A stretch of 64,000 nucleotides of DNA from Rhodothalassiaceae bacterium (GTDB taxonomy: Bacteria; Pseudomonadota; Alphaproteobacteria; Sphingomonadales; Rhodothalassiaceae): the NCBI GenBank assembly GCA_026004935.1, contig BPKC01000001.1, forward strand, positions 620,001 through 684,000. Reading direction: 5' to 3'. Below the pieces are notes generated by a model. It did not search any database. It was not told where the DNA came from and was given only the letters and a program-made list of their open reading frames with translations. Every line of letters starts with the position of its first letter. The stretch's first letter is position 1. Made by a program: the position numbers and the translations under genes. This document shows, one piece after another, positions 50,506 to 61,705 of this stretch.

Positions 50506-52823
50506 CCGGATCCCGTGCAGGCAGAAAGGAATCGCGCAGCGGCGCCCGCAAGGCCGCCACCCCCCGCAAGGCGAAGCGTGCCGGTGCGCTTCCGACCCGC
50601 GAGGAGCTGCTCGGCTATCTGGAGACGGCCGAAGGCAAGGTCACGAAGCGCGAGATCGCCCGGGCCTTCCGGCTCAAGGGTGCGGCGCGGGTGCAGCTCA
50701 AGGGCCTGCTGAAGGAGCTCGAGGAGGAGGGCGTCATCGCCCGCGACGAGGGCCGCGCGCTCAGGCTCGCCCACCGTCTGCCGCATGTGATGGTGGTGGA
50801 GGTCACCGGCATCGACGAGCTCGGCGATCTGGCGGCCAGGCCCGTGCACTGGGAGCGGCCGGAGCCGCCGCCGCCCATCCACCTCGCCCCGCCGAAGGGC
50901 CGCGCGGGCCCCGCCGTGGGGGTCGGCGAGCGCGTGCTGGTGCGTCTGCAGCCGGCGGAAGGCGAGCCGGGCTATGTGGGGCGCATCGTCAAGGTTCTGG
51001 AGGGCGCGCCGAAGACCGTGCTCGGCGTCTTCCACGGCGGCGAGCTGGGCGGACGCGTGGTCTCGGTGGAGCGCAAGCAGCGCACGGAGTTCGCGGTCCT
51101 GCCCGAGGACACGGGCGGCGCGCGCGACGGCGAGCTCGTGCTGGCGGAGGTCCTGCCCCAGCGGCGCGGGCGCCACTACGGGCTGAAGCGGGTGCGCATC
51201 CGCGAGCGCTACGGGGATGTCAGCGACCCGCGCCACATCTCGCTGATCGCCATCCACCAGTACGGCCTGCGCACGGCCTTCCCGCCCGCCGTGCTGAAGG
51301 AGGCCGGGCGCGCGCGCCCCTTCACGCTCGAGGGCCGCGAGGATCTGCGGGACATTCCCTTGATCACCATCGATCCGGCGGATGCGCGCGACCATGACGA
51401 TGCCGTCTTCGCCGAGCCCGATCCGGAGCATCCCGGCGGCTGGCATCTCATCGTCGCGATCGCCGACGTCGCGCATTACGTGCGGCCCGGCTCGGCGCTG
51501 GACGAGGAGGCGCTGGAGCGCGGCAACTCGGCATACTTCCCGGATCGTGTCGTCCCCATGCTGCCCGAGGCGCTCTCGGCCGATCTGTGCTCGCTGATGC
51601 CGGAGGTCGACAGGCCCTGCCTCGCCGTCCACATCTGGATCGACGAAAACGGCCGCAAGCGCCGCCACCGCTTCGTGCGCGCGGTGATGCGCTCGGCGGC
51701 GAATCTCGCCTACGAGCAGGTGGAGGCGGCGGTGGTGGAGGGCCGCCCCGGCATCGTCGACGACGCGTTTCGCGCGCGCGTGCTGCGCCCCCTCTACGAG
51801 GCGCACCGCGCGCTCGCCCAGGAGCGCCGGCGGCGCGGCGCGCTCGAGATCGAGTCGGACGAGCGCGAGATCCTCCTCGGCGAGGACGGCCGGGTGGCCG
51901 ACGTGCGCCCGCGCCCGAGGCTTCTCGCCCATCGCGTGATCGAGGACATGATGATCGCGGCCAATGTCGCGGCCGCCGAGGAGCTCGAGCGCCACGCGCT
52001 CCCCCTGATCTACCGCGTGCACGAGCCGCCGGCGCCCGAAAAGGTGGAGGCGCTGCGCGAATTCCTCGAGTCGCTCGACTACCGCTGGCCGCGCGCGGGC
52101 ACGATCACGCCGCGCATGTTCAACCGCGTGCTCCGGCATTTCCGCGGCACGCCCCATGAGCGGCTGGTGAACGAGGTGGTGCTGCGCACCCAGATGCAGG
52201 CGCGCTACGACCCCGAGAACCGGGGGCACTTCGGCCTCGCGCTCAGACGCTATGCCCACTTCACATCGCCCATCCGGCGCTACGCGGACCTCGTGATCCA
52301 CCGCGGCCTTCTGCATGCCCTGGGCTTCAGGGATGCTGGGTTCGAAAAGATGCCGCTTTCCCGGCTCGACGAGATCGCGGCCCACATCTCGTCCACCGAG
52401 CGCATCGCCGAGGCGGCCGAGCGCGACAGCATCGACCGGTATCTGGCCGCCTATCTCGAGGGCCGCGTGGGCGCGGTGCTGCGCGGCGTCATCACCGGGG
52501 TCACCCGCTTCGGCCTGTTCGTGACGCTGGAGCCGTCTGGCGGCACCGGGCTCATCCCGATCTCCGAGCTCGGCGCGGACTGGTACGCCTTCGACGAGAA
52601 GCGCCACCTGCTCGAAGGCCGCCGGCACGGGCGGGTGTTCCGGCTCGGCGACCGCGTGCGGGTCCGCCTGATCGAGACCGAGCCCATCACGGGCGCCATC
52701 CGGCTTGCCCTCGTCGAGACGGAAGCGGGCGAGGAGACGGAGACCGGCCGCCGGCGCGGCCGCCGCCCGGCGGCGGACGGGCGCAACCGGCGCGCGCCGC
52801 GGCGACGCCGGAAAACCACATGA
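50502..52823 (+). CDS. rnr: Ribonuclease R
   Basis: 773 residues. A winged-helix-like N-terminus (EELLGYLETAEGKVTKREIARAF), cold-shock-like domains, the RNB catalytic core with ITIDPADARDHDDAVFAE, PEVDRPCLAVHIWID and YAHFTSPIRRYADLVIHR, and a C-terminal S1 domain followed by an Arg-rich tail. It degrades structured RNA 3'-5'. The ATG overlaps the topA stop by four bases. The last 30 residues are low-complexity basic. Confidence 0.96.
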   Translation: MTGSRAGRKESRSGARKAATPRKAKRAGALPTREELLGYLETAEGKVTKREIARAFRLKGAARVQLKGLLKELEEEGVIARDEGRALRLAHRLPHVMVVEVTGIDELGDLAARPVHWERPEPPPPIHLAPPKGRAGPAVGVGERVLVRLQPAEGEPGYVGRIVKVLEGAPKTVLGVFHGGELGGRVVSVERKQRTEFAVLPEDTGGARDGELVLAEVLPQRRGRHYGLKRVRIRERYGDVSDPRHISLIAIHQYGLRTAFPPAVLKEAGRARPFTLEGREDLRDIPLITIDPADARDHDDAVFAEPDPEHPGGWHLIVAIADVAHYVRPGSALDEEALERGNSAYFPDRVVPMLPEALSADLCSLMPEVDRPCLAVHIWIDENGRKRRHRFVRAVMRSAANLAYEQVEAAVVEGRPGIVDDAFRARVLRPLYEAHRALAQERRRRGALEIESDEREILLGEDGRVADVRPRPRLLAHRVIEDMMIAANVAAAEELERHALPLIYRVHEPPAPEKVEALREFLESLDYRWPRAGTITPRMFNRVLRHFRGTPHERLVNEVVLRTQMQARYDPENRGHFGLALRRYAHFTSPIRRYADLVIHRGLLHALGFRDAGFEKMPLSRLDEIAAHISSTERIAEAAERDSIDRYLAAYLEGRVGAVLRGVITGVTRFGLFVTLEPSGGTGLIPISELGADWYAFDEKRHLLEGRRHGRVFRLGDRVRVRLIETEPITGAIRLALVETEAGEETETGRRRGRRPAADGRNRRAPRRRRKTT

Positions 52824-52846
52824 GGATGTGTGAAAATTCACCGGAA

Positions 52847-52875
52847 TTGACAGGCCGACCGCCCGCACGATAGCT
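52847..52875 (+). promoter_or_regulatory. Sigma-70-like promoter candidate for the NYN-domain gene
   Basis: TTGACA at 52847-52852 is a perfect -35 box; ATAGCT at 52870-52875 is 17 bases further on, with only a moderate match to TATAAT. It lies 87 bases ahead of the start at 52962, in the only AT-richer gap between rnr and that gene. A small inverted repeat GTGAA-AA-TTCAC sits just upstream (52829-52840). Confidence 0.45.
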
Positions 52876-52961
52876 GTCTCGATGCGGGTGCCGCATCCCG
52901 CCCGGTCGAATTGATTTTGAAATGCATACTCGGGACGGAATTTTCATGGAAAGACGCCGAC

Positions 52962-53594
52962 ATGTTCTATGCTGACGAACGCCTCGCCGTATTCATCGAT
53001 GGCGCCAATCTCTACATGACCGCCCGCAGCCTGGGTCTCGAGATCGACTACCGCAAGCTGAAGGAATATTTCGCCGAGAGGGGTCGGCTGCTGCGCGCCT
53101 TCTATTACACCGCCATCGCCGACGATCAGGAATACTCGCCCATCCGGCCGCTCGTCGACTGGCTCGACTACAACGGCTACATGGTGGTGACGAAGCCGCT
53201 CAAGGAGTTCACGGACGAGAGCGGCCGGCGGCGGGTGAAGGGCAACATGGATGTGGAGATCGCGGTCGACATGCTGAACACGGCCGAGCATGTGGACCAC
53301 ATGGTGCTGTTTTCCGGCGACGGGGATTTCCGGCGCGTGATCGAGTCGGTGCAGCGGCGCGGCGTGCGGGTCACCGTGATCTCGTCCACCGCCACCCAGC
53401 CGTCGATGATCGCGGACGAACTTCGGCGTCAGGCCGATCACTTCGTGGATCTGACGGAGCTCGAGGATGCGTTCCTGCGCCCGCGCCGCCCGGCACGCGC
53501 CGATGATGCGGCGGAGCCGGGGCCCGATATGCCTTCCCTGGAGGAGGGCGAGGACGCCCCGGACCGGGAGGCCGGGGACGACGGCGGGGGCTGA
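52962..53594 (+). CDS. NYN domain-containing protein (LabA/DUF88-like putative RNase)
   Basis: 210 residues from ATG 52962. The PIN-like NYN fold shows acidic residues: LAVFIDGANLYMT (Asp13), GNMDVEIAVDMLNTAEHVDH, and LFSGDGDFRRVIE. The tail after residue 175 is acidic and Pro-rich. NYN proteins are Mg2+-dependent ribonuclease-like proteins; for most the target is unknown. Located 138 bases behind rnr and 75 bases ahead of the glycosylase gene. RNA metabolism is a reasonable guess from fold plus position. Confidence 0.87.
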   Translation: MFYADERLAVFIDGANLYMTARSLGLEIDYRKLKEYFAERGRLLRAFYYTAIADDQEYSPIRPLVDWLDYNGYMVVTKPLKEFTDESGRRRVKGNMDVEIAVDMLNTAEHVDHMVLFSGDGDFRRVIESVQRRGVRVTVISSTATQPSMIADELRRQADHFVDLTELEDAFLRPRRPARADDAAEPGPDMPSLEEGEDAPDREAGDDGGG

Positions 53595-53669
53595 GGACGT
53601 GTGCGGCCGGACGGGCCCGCGCCTTCGTGCCGAGGAAGAAGAACGAAACGACAAGGGGCTGCAGGGAGG

Positions 53670-54386
53670 ATGGAATTGGACAGCAGCGCAACGGCCGAGC
53701 CCGCGGTGACGGGAGCGGATTCCGCACCGAGCGAACCCGGCGCCCGTCCCGAGCCTCCGCGAGACTGCGGCCGCTGCCCCCGGCTTGCCGCCTCCCGGCA
53801 TGAGAACCGGCGCCGGTTTCCGGACTTCTTCAACGGCGCGGTGCCGAGTTTCGGGGACGAGCGGGCGCGCCTGCTCATCGTCGGTCTCGCGCCGGGCCTG
53901 AAGGGCGCCAACCGCACCGGCCGGCCGTTCACCGGAGACGCCGCCGGACGCGTGCTCTATGGCGCGCTCATCGCCCTCGGGCTCGCCGAGGGGCGCTATG
54001 ACGAGGACGGCGAGGACGACCTCCGGCTCAAAGGCGTCATGATCACCAATGCCGTGCGCTGCGTCCCGCCGGAAAACCGCCCGACATCCGCTGAAATCCG
54101 CCGCTGCAACCCGTACTTGCGCGCACGCATCGCCGCCCTGCCGGATCTCGCCGCGGTGCTCGCGCTGGGCCGCATCGCCCATGACGCGGTGCTGCGCGCC
54201 CTGGGCCGGCCGCTTCGCGCCCATCCCTTCGCCCACGGCGCCGGCCACCGGCTGGACGGCCTCGCCTTGTTCGACTGCTACCACTGCTCGCGCTACAACA
54301 TGAACACGGGGCGGCTTGACGAGGCGGGCTTCCGCCGCGTCCTTGCCGCCGCGAAGGCCGCGGCCTTCGCCGGCGACGGGGGGTGA
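53670..54386 (+). CDS. Uracil-DNA glycosylase, family 5 (UdgB type)
   Basis: 238 residues from ATG 53670 (GGGAGG upstream). Fe-S cysteine set: CGRCPRL near residue 30, NAVRCVPPENRP and YHCSRYNMNTGRL. The uracil-binding motifs are GLAPGLKGANRTGRPFTGDAAG and HPFAHGA. Family 5 enzymes remove uracil and other deaminated bases from double-stranded DNA. No acidic residue is present in motif A, which is normal for this family. Directly downstream of the NYN gene; a repeat block follows. Confidence 0.92.
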   Translation: MELDSSATAEPAVTGADSAPSEPGARPEPPRDCGRCPRLAASRHENRRRFPDFFNGAVPSFGDERARLLIVGLAPGLKGANRTGRPFTGDAAGRVLYGALIALGLAEGRYDEDGEDDLRLKGVMITNAVRCVPPENRPTSAEIRRCNPYLRARIAALPDLAAVLALGRIAHDAVLRALGRPLRAHPFAHGAGHRLDGLALFDCYHCSRYNMNTGRLDEAGFRRVLAAAKAAAFAGDGG

Positions 54387-54434
54387 TGCGGAAGAGGCGG
54401 AAGAGGCTGTCACGCGCCGGACGCAGCCGAAATC

Positions 54435-54540
54435 GTCATCCACGGGCTTGACCGGCGGATCCAGCGGAAGAGCGGGCCGCTCACCGGCGTCGGTAAGTCC
54501 CACCACCGGCCGGATTCGCCACTTTTGCGGCACATGACAA
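54435..54540 (+). repeat. Composite palindromic element, type II (A-C)
   Basis: Module A (GTCATCCACGGGCTTGACCG then GCGGATCCAG) at 54435. Module C (GGATTCGCCACTTTTGCGGC then ACATGACAA) at 54512, 77 bases later. The block 54387-55166 carries two type II and two type I elements plus isolated A copies at about 54550, 54911 and 55073; I see no gene there. Confidence 0.7.
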
Positions 54541-54588
54541 GAAAAGAGCGTCACCCCTGGGCTCCACCAGCGGGTCCAACTCCCCTTC

Positions 54589-54697
54589 GTCATCCGCCGA
54601 CTTGATCGGCGGATCCAGCCGGTAGCGAGGCCGGCGCCCGGCCTCGGAGCTGCTGCCGCCGCCTCATGGGTTCGCCGGTCAAGCCGGCGAACGACGC
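54589..54697 (+). repeat. Composite palindromic element, type I (A-B)
   Basis: Module A (GTCATCCGCCGACTTGATCG then GCGGATCCAG) at 54589. Module B (GCCGCCTCATGGGTTCGCCG then GTCAAGCCGGCGAACGACGC) at 54658, 69 bases on. 109 bp in all. Confidence 0.75.
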
Positions 54698-54789
54698 GTC
54701 CGGGAGCGCGTCATCCGCCATTGCGCACTCACATTTGTCACCCGCAGGCGCACAGCTTCAGGCATCATCTGCCGGGGCTCTCTTCGCTC

Positions 54790-54896
54790 GTCATCCGCCG
54801 GCTCGACCGGCGGATCCAGCGGATGACCGGGCCGCTCACCGGCACCGGGGATGCGCTGCCGGCGGCTGGATCCGCCGCTTTCGCGGCGCATGACGA
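54790..54896 (+). repeat. Composite palindromic element, type II (A-C)
   Basis: Module A (GTCATCCGCCGGCTCGACCG then GCGGATCCAG) at 54790. Module C (GGATCCGCCGCTTTCGCGGC then GCATGACGA) at 54868, 78 bases on. Its module C stem GCCGC/GCGGC is the best of the three. Confidence 0.75.
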
Positions 54897-54951
54897 AAGG
54901 AAAGAACCTGACCCGCCGACTTGACCGGCTGTTCCGGCTTTCCTTTTCCTC

Positions 54952-55060
54952 GTCACCCGCCGGCTCGACCGGCGGGTCCACCGGGCGGCGGTGGCATCGC
55001 CCGGCATTCGTGACGTGGTCACCGCCTCATGGGTTCGCCGGTCAAGCGGACGAACGACGC
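54952..55060 (+). repeat. Composite palindromic element, type I (A-B)
   Basis: Module A (GTCACCCGCCGGCTCGACCG then GCGGGTCCAC) at 54952. Module B (ACCGCCTCATGGGTTCGCCG then GTCAAGCGGACGAACGACGC) at 55021, 69 bases on. Module B differs from the copy at 30931 only in the GCCGG/GCGGA segment. Confidence 0.75.
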
Positions 55061-55166
55061 GGGAAGGAAACCTCACCCGCCGGCTTGACCGGCTGGTCCA
55101 GGCGGCGGCGGGGCCGGCGGCCGGCCGCCGATCACGGATGGCCGCAGACAGACAGACGCGGGCCGG

Positions 55167-56156
55167 CTAGAAATTCGCCTCCAGCACCCGGTCGGGCGGG
55201 GCGTGGCCGTCGACGAAGGTCTTGATGTTGATGATCACCTTCTCGCCCATGTCGATGCGCGCCTCTTCGGTGGCGGAGCCCATGTGGGGCAGGAGCACGA
55301 CATTGGGCAGCGCGAGCAGCCGCGGGTCCACCCGCGGCTCGCCCTCGAAGACGTCGAGGCCGGCACCGCCGAGGCGGCCTTCCTCCAGCAGCCGGATCAG
55401 CGCCTGCTCGTCGACGATTTCGCCGCGCGCGGTGTTGATGACGACGGCGTGACGCGGGAGCTGGCGCAGCCGGCGCTCGGAGAGCAGATGATAGGTCGCC
55501 GGCGTGTGGGGGCAGTGGATGGACAGCACGTCGACGCGCGGCAGCATCTGCTCGAGCTGCTCGAAGTAGCGGGCCTCGAGCTCCGCCTCCACCTCCGCCG
55601 GCAGGCGGTGGCGGTTGTGGTAGAGGATGCGCATGCCGGCCGCCCGCGCCCGGCGCGCCAGCGCGCGGCCGATGCGGCCCATGCCGACGATCCCGAGTTG
55701 GCGGCCCTTGAGCCGCGCCCCAAGCAGGCCCGTGGGCGCCCAGCCCTGCCAGCGGCCCTGGCGCAGCATCCGCTCGCCCTCGGCAAGCCGCCGCAGCGTC
55801 ATCAGGATGAGCGCGAAGGCGACATCGGCCGTGTCCTCGGTGAGCACGCCCGGGGTGTTCGTCACCGTGATCCCGCGCGCGCGGGCGGTGGCAAGGTCGA
55901 TGTGGTCGACGCCGTTGCCGAAATTGGCGATGAGCCTGAGCTGCGGCCCGGCGGCGGCGAGCACGCCCTTGTCGATCCGGTCCGTGACCGTCGGCACCAG
56001 CACCTCCGCCTCCGCCACCGCCGCGCGCAGCTCGGCCTGGGTGAAGGGATGGTCGTCCGGATTGAGACGGGCGTCGAACAGCTCCGCCATCCGGCGCTCC
56101 ACCACCGCCGGCAGCCGCCGGGTCACGATCACCTTCGGCCTCGGCTGAGCATTCAT
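55167..56156 (-). CDS. D-2-hydroxyacid dehydrogenase (glyoxylate/hydroxypyruvate reductase-like)
   Basis: 329 residues from ATG 56156; a GTG at 56165 would add three. NAD(P) loop GIVGMGRIGRALARR (155-169) and the catalytic Arg244 (NTARGEIVDE), Glu273 (DVFEGEP) and His291 (LLPHMGSAT) are all in place. Typical of GyaR-like enzymes reducing glyoxylate or hydroxypyruvate. Next to the SH3-domain gene, which runs the other way, an alphaproteobacterial neighbourhood that often includes irr. Confidence 0.92.
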   Translation of the reverse strand: MNAQPRPKVIVTRRLPAVVERRMAELFDARLNPDDHPFTQAELRAAVAEAEVLVPTVTDRIDKGVLAAAGPQLRLIANFGNGVDHIDLATARARGITVTNTPGVLTEDTADVAFALILMTLRRLAEGERMLRQGRWQGWAPTGLLGARLKGRQLGIVGMGRIGRALARRARAAGMRILYHNRHRLPAEVEAELEARYFEQLEQMLPRVDVLSIHCPHTPATYHLLSERRLRQLPRHAVVINTARGEIVDEQALIRLLEEGRLGGAGLDVFEGEPRVDPRLLALPNVVLLPHMGSATEEARIDMGEKVIINIKTFVDGHAPPDRVLEANF

Positions 56157-56328
56157 GGCCCGCACACCCTTTCGCGCGTGAAACCGGCGGCGCGACGTCC
56201 GCCGCCCCTTGCGCAGCTAGCAGAGGCCGCAGGCCAAGGCAAACCCCGCAAGCAGGGGGAGGGCGCAGCCCGGGCGCCGGTTGCGGCGCCGCCGCCGATC
56301 GCCTAGAGCTGCGCGAGGAGGTTCAGGC

Positions 56329-56919
56329 ATGGCGACGACGGACGGCAGGCTTCCCGCCCCGCCCTGGTACCGGCGCAGCCCCAGGGCCGCGCTCACCGCA
56401 CTGATCGCGGCGGCCGTGCTCGCACTCGGTGCAGGACTGTGGTGGTGGGCGGGCGATGGGCGCGAGAGGCCCGCGGTGGTGGACGACCGGCCGGTGGCAC
56501 CCAGCGGCCTGCCGCTGCCGCGCTTCGTCTCCATCAGCGCCTCGCGGGCCAATCTGCGCAGCGGGCCCGGGCGCGAGTATCCGGTGCGCTGGGTCTACGT
56601 GCGCCGCCACTGGCCGCTCAAGGTGGTGCAGGAATACGGCGTCTGGCGCAAGGTCGAGGACATCGACGGCACCACCGGCTGGATGCACGCGGCCCTGCTC
56701 TCGGGGCGGCGCACCGGCGTCATCCGCGGACCCGGCCCGGTGCCGCTCACCGCACGCCCGCGGGCGGACGCACCGGTGCTCTACGCGGCCGAGCCCGGGG
56801 TGCTGGTGCGGATTCTTTCCTGCGGGAAACAGTGGTGCCGCGTGCGCATCGCCGGCGGCAAGGCCTGGGTGCGCAAGGAGCGGCTGTGGGGCGTGCTCGC
56901 CCGGGAGATCATCGACTGA
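56329..56919 (+). CDS. SH3 domain-containing membrane-anchored protein
   Basis: 196 residues from ATG 56329 (GAGGAGGTTC upstream). A membrane anchor (ALTALIAAAVLALGAGLWWW, about 36-55) is followed by two bacterial SH3b-like repeats: ASRANLRSGPGREYPVRWVYVR with WRKVEDIDGTTGWMHAALL, and a second ending CRVRIAGGKAWVRKERLWG. Proteins of this type are periplasmic and may bind peptidoglycan or other envelope components. It ends ten bases before the Fur/Irr-like gene, tail to tail. Confidence 0.87.
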   Translation: MATTDGRLPAPPWYRRSPRAALTALIAAAVLALGAGLWWWAGDGRERPAVVDDRPVAPSGLPLPRFVSISASRANLRSGPGREYPVRWVYVRRHWPLKVVQEYGVWRKVEDIDGTTGWMHAALLSGRRTGVIRGPGPVPLTARPRADAPVLYAAEPGVLVRILSCGKQWCRVRIAGGKAWVRKERLWGVLAREIID

Positions 56920-56928
56920 CGCGCAGGC

Positions 56929-57270
56929 CTAGCGCGGCATGAGGTCCGGGTGGAGCCGGTAGCGCACCACGCCCTGGGCGCCGCGCGAGACGATCAGCGC
57001 GCCGACCGAGGCCAGACGGTTCAGGGTGTTGTAGACGGTGGCCAGCGCCAGCGGCACGCCGCTTTCCTTCGCCCGCGCCCTGAGCGCCGAGGCCGAAAGC
57101 GCATCGCCATCCGCACCCTCGCGAATCAGCAGATGCAGCAGCCACAGCCGCGCGCGGGTCGAGCGCAGGCCCAGCTTCTGGAGGAGGTCGGCCGCCTGCG
57201 AGAAGGTCGGCGATGTCGCCATGATGTCCAGTCCTTCCATCTGCGGATCATCCGATCGTCTCTCGGTCAT
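56929..57270 (-). CDS. Truncated Fur/Irr-family transcriptional regulator (winged helix only)
   Basis: 113 residues from ATG 57270, with GGGAGG and GGGG upstream. The first part matches the Fur/Irr DNA-binding domain: KLGLRSTRARLWLLHLLIREG and SGVPLALATVYNTLNRLASVGAL. The protein stops 20 residues later, at RYRLHPDLMPR, so the dimerisation and metal-binding domain (usually about 60 more residues, with HHxH) is missing. The next bases are the end of the SH3 gene, so a frameshift does not restore it. It could still bind DNA, perhaps as a short antagonist or a decaying gene. Confidence 0.8.
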   Translation of the reverse strand: MTERRSDDPQMEGLDIMATSPTFSQAADLLQKLGLRSTRARLWLLHLLIREGADGDALSASALRARAKESGVPLALATVYNTLNRLASVGALIVSRGAQGVVRYRLHPDLMPR

Positions 57271-57346
57271 GGCGCCCCTTGTCCTCCCTTGACACGTGCC
57301 GAAGCGATTCGCCGACCGATATGTGACATTTTTTTTCCGCCGGCGT

Positions 57347-58741
57347 CTAGTAGCCGGTGAGAATGCGCTCGACGAGCTCCTTCACGCTCGGGATGTAGCC
57401 GTTCGAGTAGAAGGGATCCTCGGCGAACCGGAAGGCGTTGTGCCCGGCGAAGACGAGATTGTCCTCCACCGAACCGCCGTGGGCGACGTCCTGGAGCGTC
57501 TTCTGGATGCAGAAGGAGCGCGGATCCGCCTTGGGCGGGGCGAACCGCTCCGGATCCTCCACCCAGCCCGAGAACTCGCAGCGCGACAGGCAGCCCATGC
57601 ATGCGCGCTGGTCGCGGCGGATCTGCTCGGCCTCCTCGCGGCTGACGAAGACCAGCGTGTTGGCCGGCGTCTTGAGCGCGATCGCGTGGCCGTCGGCCAT
57701 CCAGGCCCGCGCCCGCGCGGCATCGGCGGCGGTGACGTAGAACTGCCGCTTCGAGCCGTCGGTGAGCAGGGTGTCGTGTTCGCCGGCCGGCACCAGCGAA
57801 TAGGCGATCTGACGGGACGAGCGGTCGATGAGGCGCTTGAGGAAGCGGTTGACGATGGCCGAGGAATAGAAACCCGTCGGCGAAAACCGGTGCAGCAGGA
57901 CATCGCCGGGTTTGAGGGTGAGCAGCTTCTCCTTCCAGGCCTGCGGGATCGGGCTTTCGCGGGTGAGCAGCGGCCGGGTGCCGAACTGGAAGGCGATCGG
58001 GCCGAGCTCGGGATTGTCGATCCAGTCCTCCCACTCGCTCAGCCACCACACGCCGCCGGCCATGACGATGGGGACCTCGCCGAGGCCCGCCTCGCGCATC
58101 GTCTCGCGCAGGGCCTTCACGCGCGGATAGGGATCCTCCGGCTTTTCCGGATCCTCCGCGTTCGACAGGCCGTTGTGGCCGCCGGCGCGCCACGGGTCCT
58201 CGTAGACGACGGCGCCCAGATATTCCGCGAACTTGTGGTAGGCGCGCTTCCACAGGGCCCGGAAGGCCCGCGCGGAAGAGACGATGGGATAGTAGTAGAC
58301 GCCGTAGCGCGCGCAGATCTCCGCCAGGCGATACGGCATGCCGGCCCCGCAGGTCACCCCGTGGATCAGATCGCGCACCTTCTCCAGCACGCCTTCCAGC
58401 ACCCGCTGGGCGCCGCCCATCTCCCAGAGGATGTTGATGTTGAGCGCGCCGAGGCCGCGGGAGAGCTCGTAGGCCTTCTTCACCTGGGCGATGCCGCCGG
58501 CGATGGCGTAGCGGATGAGCTCCTCGTGGCGCTCGCGGCGGCTGCGGCCGTGGTAGACCTGCGGGATCACCCGGCCCTGCGCATCATAGGAATCGGCGTT
58601 GACCGCCGAGACCGTGCCGATCCCGCCCATCGCGGCCCAGGGGCCCGAGGAGGCGCCGGAGGTGACCGAGATCCCCTTGCCGCCCTCGATGAGCGGCAGC
58701 AGCTCGCGCCCGCCGATCCTGATGGCGTTCAGGGCCTTCAT
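57347..58741 (-). CDS. Nitronate monooxygenase-family flavoprotein
   Basis: 464 residues from ATG 58741; an in-frame ATG at 58862 would add a 40-residue unconserved leader. The TIM-barrel FMN enzyme family (2-nitropropane dioxygenase). EGGKGISVTSGASSGPWAAMGGIG opens the barrel; GVTCGAGMPYRLAE, PIVSSARAFRALWKRA, MAGGVWWLSEWEDW, and the FGTRPLLT loop follow. A C-terminal cysteine group (ACMGCLSRCEFSGW) is typical of the long bacterial subgroup. It would oxidise nitronates or act as an enoyl-ACP reductase-like flavoenzyme. Lies behind the pnp terminator. Confidence 0.85.
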   Translation of the reverse strand: MKALNAIRIGGRELLPLIEGGKGISVTSGASSGPWAAMGGIGTVSAVNADSYDAQGRVIPQVYHGRSRRERHEELIRYAIAGGIAQVKKAYELSRGLGALNINILWEMGGAQRVLEGVLEKVRDLIHGVTCGAGMPYRLAEICARYGVYYYPIVSSARAFRALWKRAYHKFAEYLGAVVYEDPWRAGGHNGLSNAEDPEKPEDPYPRVKALRETMREAGLGEVPIVMAGGVWWLSEWEDWIDNPELGPIAFQFGTRPLLTRESPIPQAWKEKLLTLKPGDVLLHRFSPTGFYSSAIVNRFLKRLIDRSSRQIAYSLVPAGEHDTLLTDGSKRQFYVTAADAARARAWMADGHAIALKTPANTLVFVSREEAEQIRRDQRACMGCLSRCEFSGWVEDPERFAPPKADPRSFCIQKTLQDVAHGGSVEDNLVFAGHNAFRFAEDPFYSNGYIPSVKELVERILTGY

Positions 58742-58898
58742 CGCCGCATCCGCAACCCGGTCCGACCCGGACGCCGCCGTCGCGGTGTCCGCCTGCGGGT
58801 CTGATATAAGCCTTCGCGCGCGGAAAAACCACCGACTTTGGTGTAATTGGGGGACGCGCATGGCGAAGCGCACACCGGCGCCACCGGCCGGGGGTACG

Positions 58899-58927
58899 AA
58901 AAAGTCCGCCGCAGCCTGCGGCGGACT
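58899..58927 (-). terminator. Rho-independent terminator of the infB-pnp operon
   Basis: AGTCCGCCGCA and TGCGGCGGACT form a perfect 11-bp stem with a three-base loop (58903-58927). Read leftward it is followed by TTTTT. It lies 42 bases behind the pnp stop and ahead of the nitronate monooxygenase gene. The best terminator in the window. Confidence 0.93.
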
Positions 58928-58968
58928 CTCGTGTGCGCGCGCGGCCGCGCTCGGCCGCGGGCGTCCGC

Positions 58969-61140
<2,172 letters not shown>

Positions 61141-61428
61141 CTCTCTTGTCTTCCTGACGTCCGGGGGCGCCCCTGCGGCGCCCGGTTCCTCTTCACTCTT
61201 CAGCTCGAATTCCAAACGCCGCGGCCACGCCCGCCGGCGTCGTGCCGGAGCGGCCGCGCATCGGCGCATCCACGCATGCGTGATGGTTCGACGGGGATGT
61301 GGGAAGCACCCCGGCGGCACGCAAGGCCCGCATGACCCGCACGCGGGCGGACCCGCGGCGCCCGCGGGCGCCCGCGCCGGCCCCGCAAGAGATCACAAGG
61401 GCAAGGTCGTCCGCCTCGTCGTCCATCC

Positions 61429-61698
61429 TCAATGGCGCAGTCCCAGCCGCGCGATCAGCGCGCTGTAGCGGTCCTGATCCTTGCGCTTGAGATAGGCCAG
61501 CAGCTTGCGGCGCTGGTTGACCAGATTGATCAGGCCGCGACGCGAATGGTGATCCTTCTTGTGCGTCTGGAAGTGCTCGGTCAGATTGCGGATCCGCTCG
61601 GTGAGGATCGCGACTTGCACCTCCGGCGAGCCGGTGTCCGAGGGATCGCGCTGAAATTCCCTGATCAGTTCCTGCTTGCGCTCGGGCGTAATCGACAT
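61429..61698 (-). CDS. rpsO: Ribosomal protein S15
   Basis: 89 residues, standard length ([16 protein letters not shown]...). [18 protein letters not shown] is the conserved core contacting 16S rRNA helices 20-22, with the C-terminal [25 protein letters not shown] primary binding protein of the 30S platform. Seven bases behind truB, before pnp, the usual order. Confidence 0.98.
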   Translation of the reverse strand: MSITPERKQELIREFQRDPSDTGSPEVQVAILTERIRNLTEHFQTHKKDHHSRRGLINLVNQRRKLLAYLKRKDQDRYSALIARLGLRH

Positions 61699-61705
61699 GG
61701 CTTCG

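Noticed and set aside
57328-57345. T-run next to a CGCCGGCG palindrome as terminator of the nitronate monooxygenase gene
   Set aside because: The run is A-rich on the transcribed (leftward) RNA, on the wrong side and strand for an intrinsic terminator of that gene.
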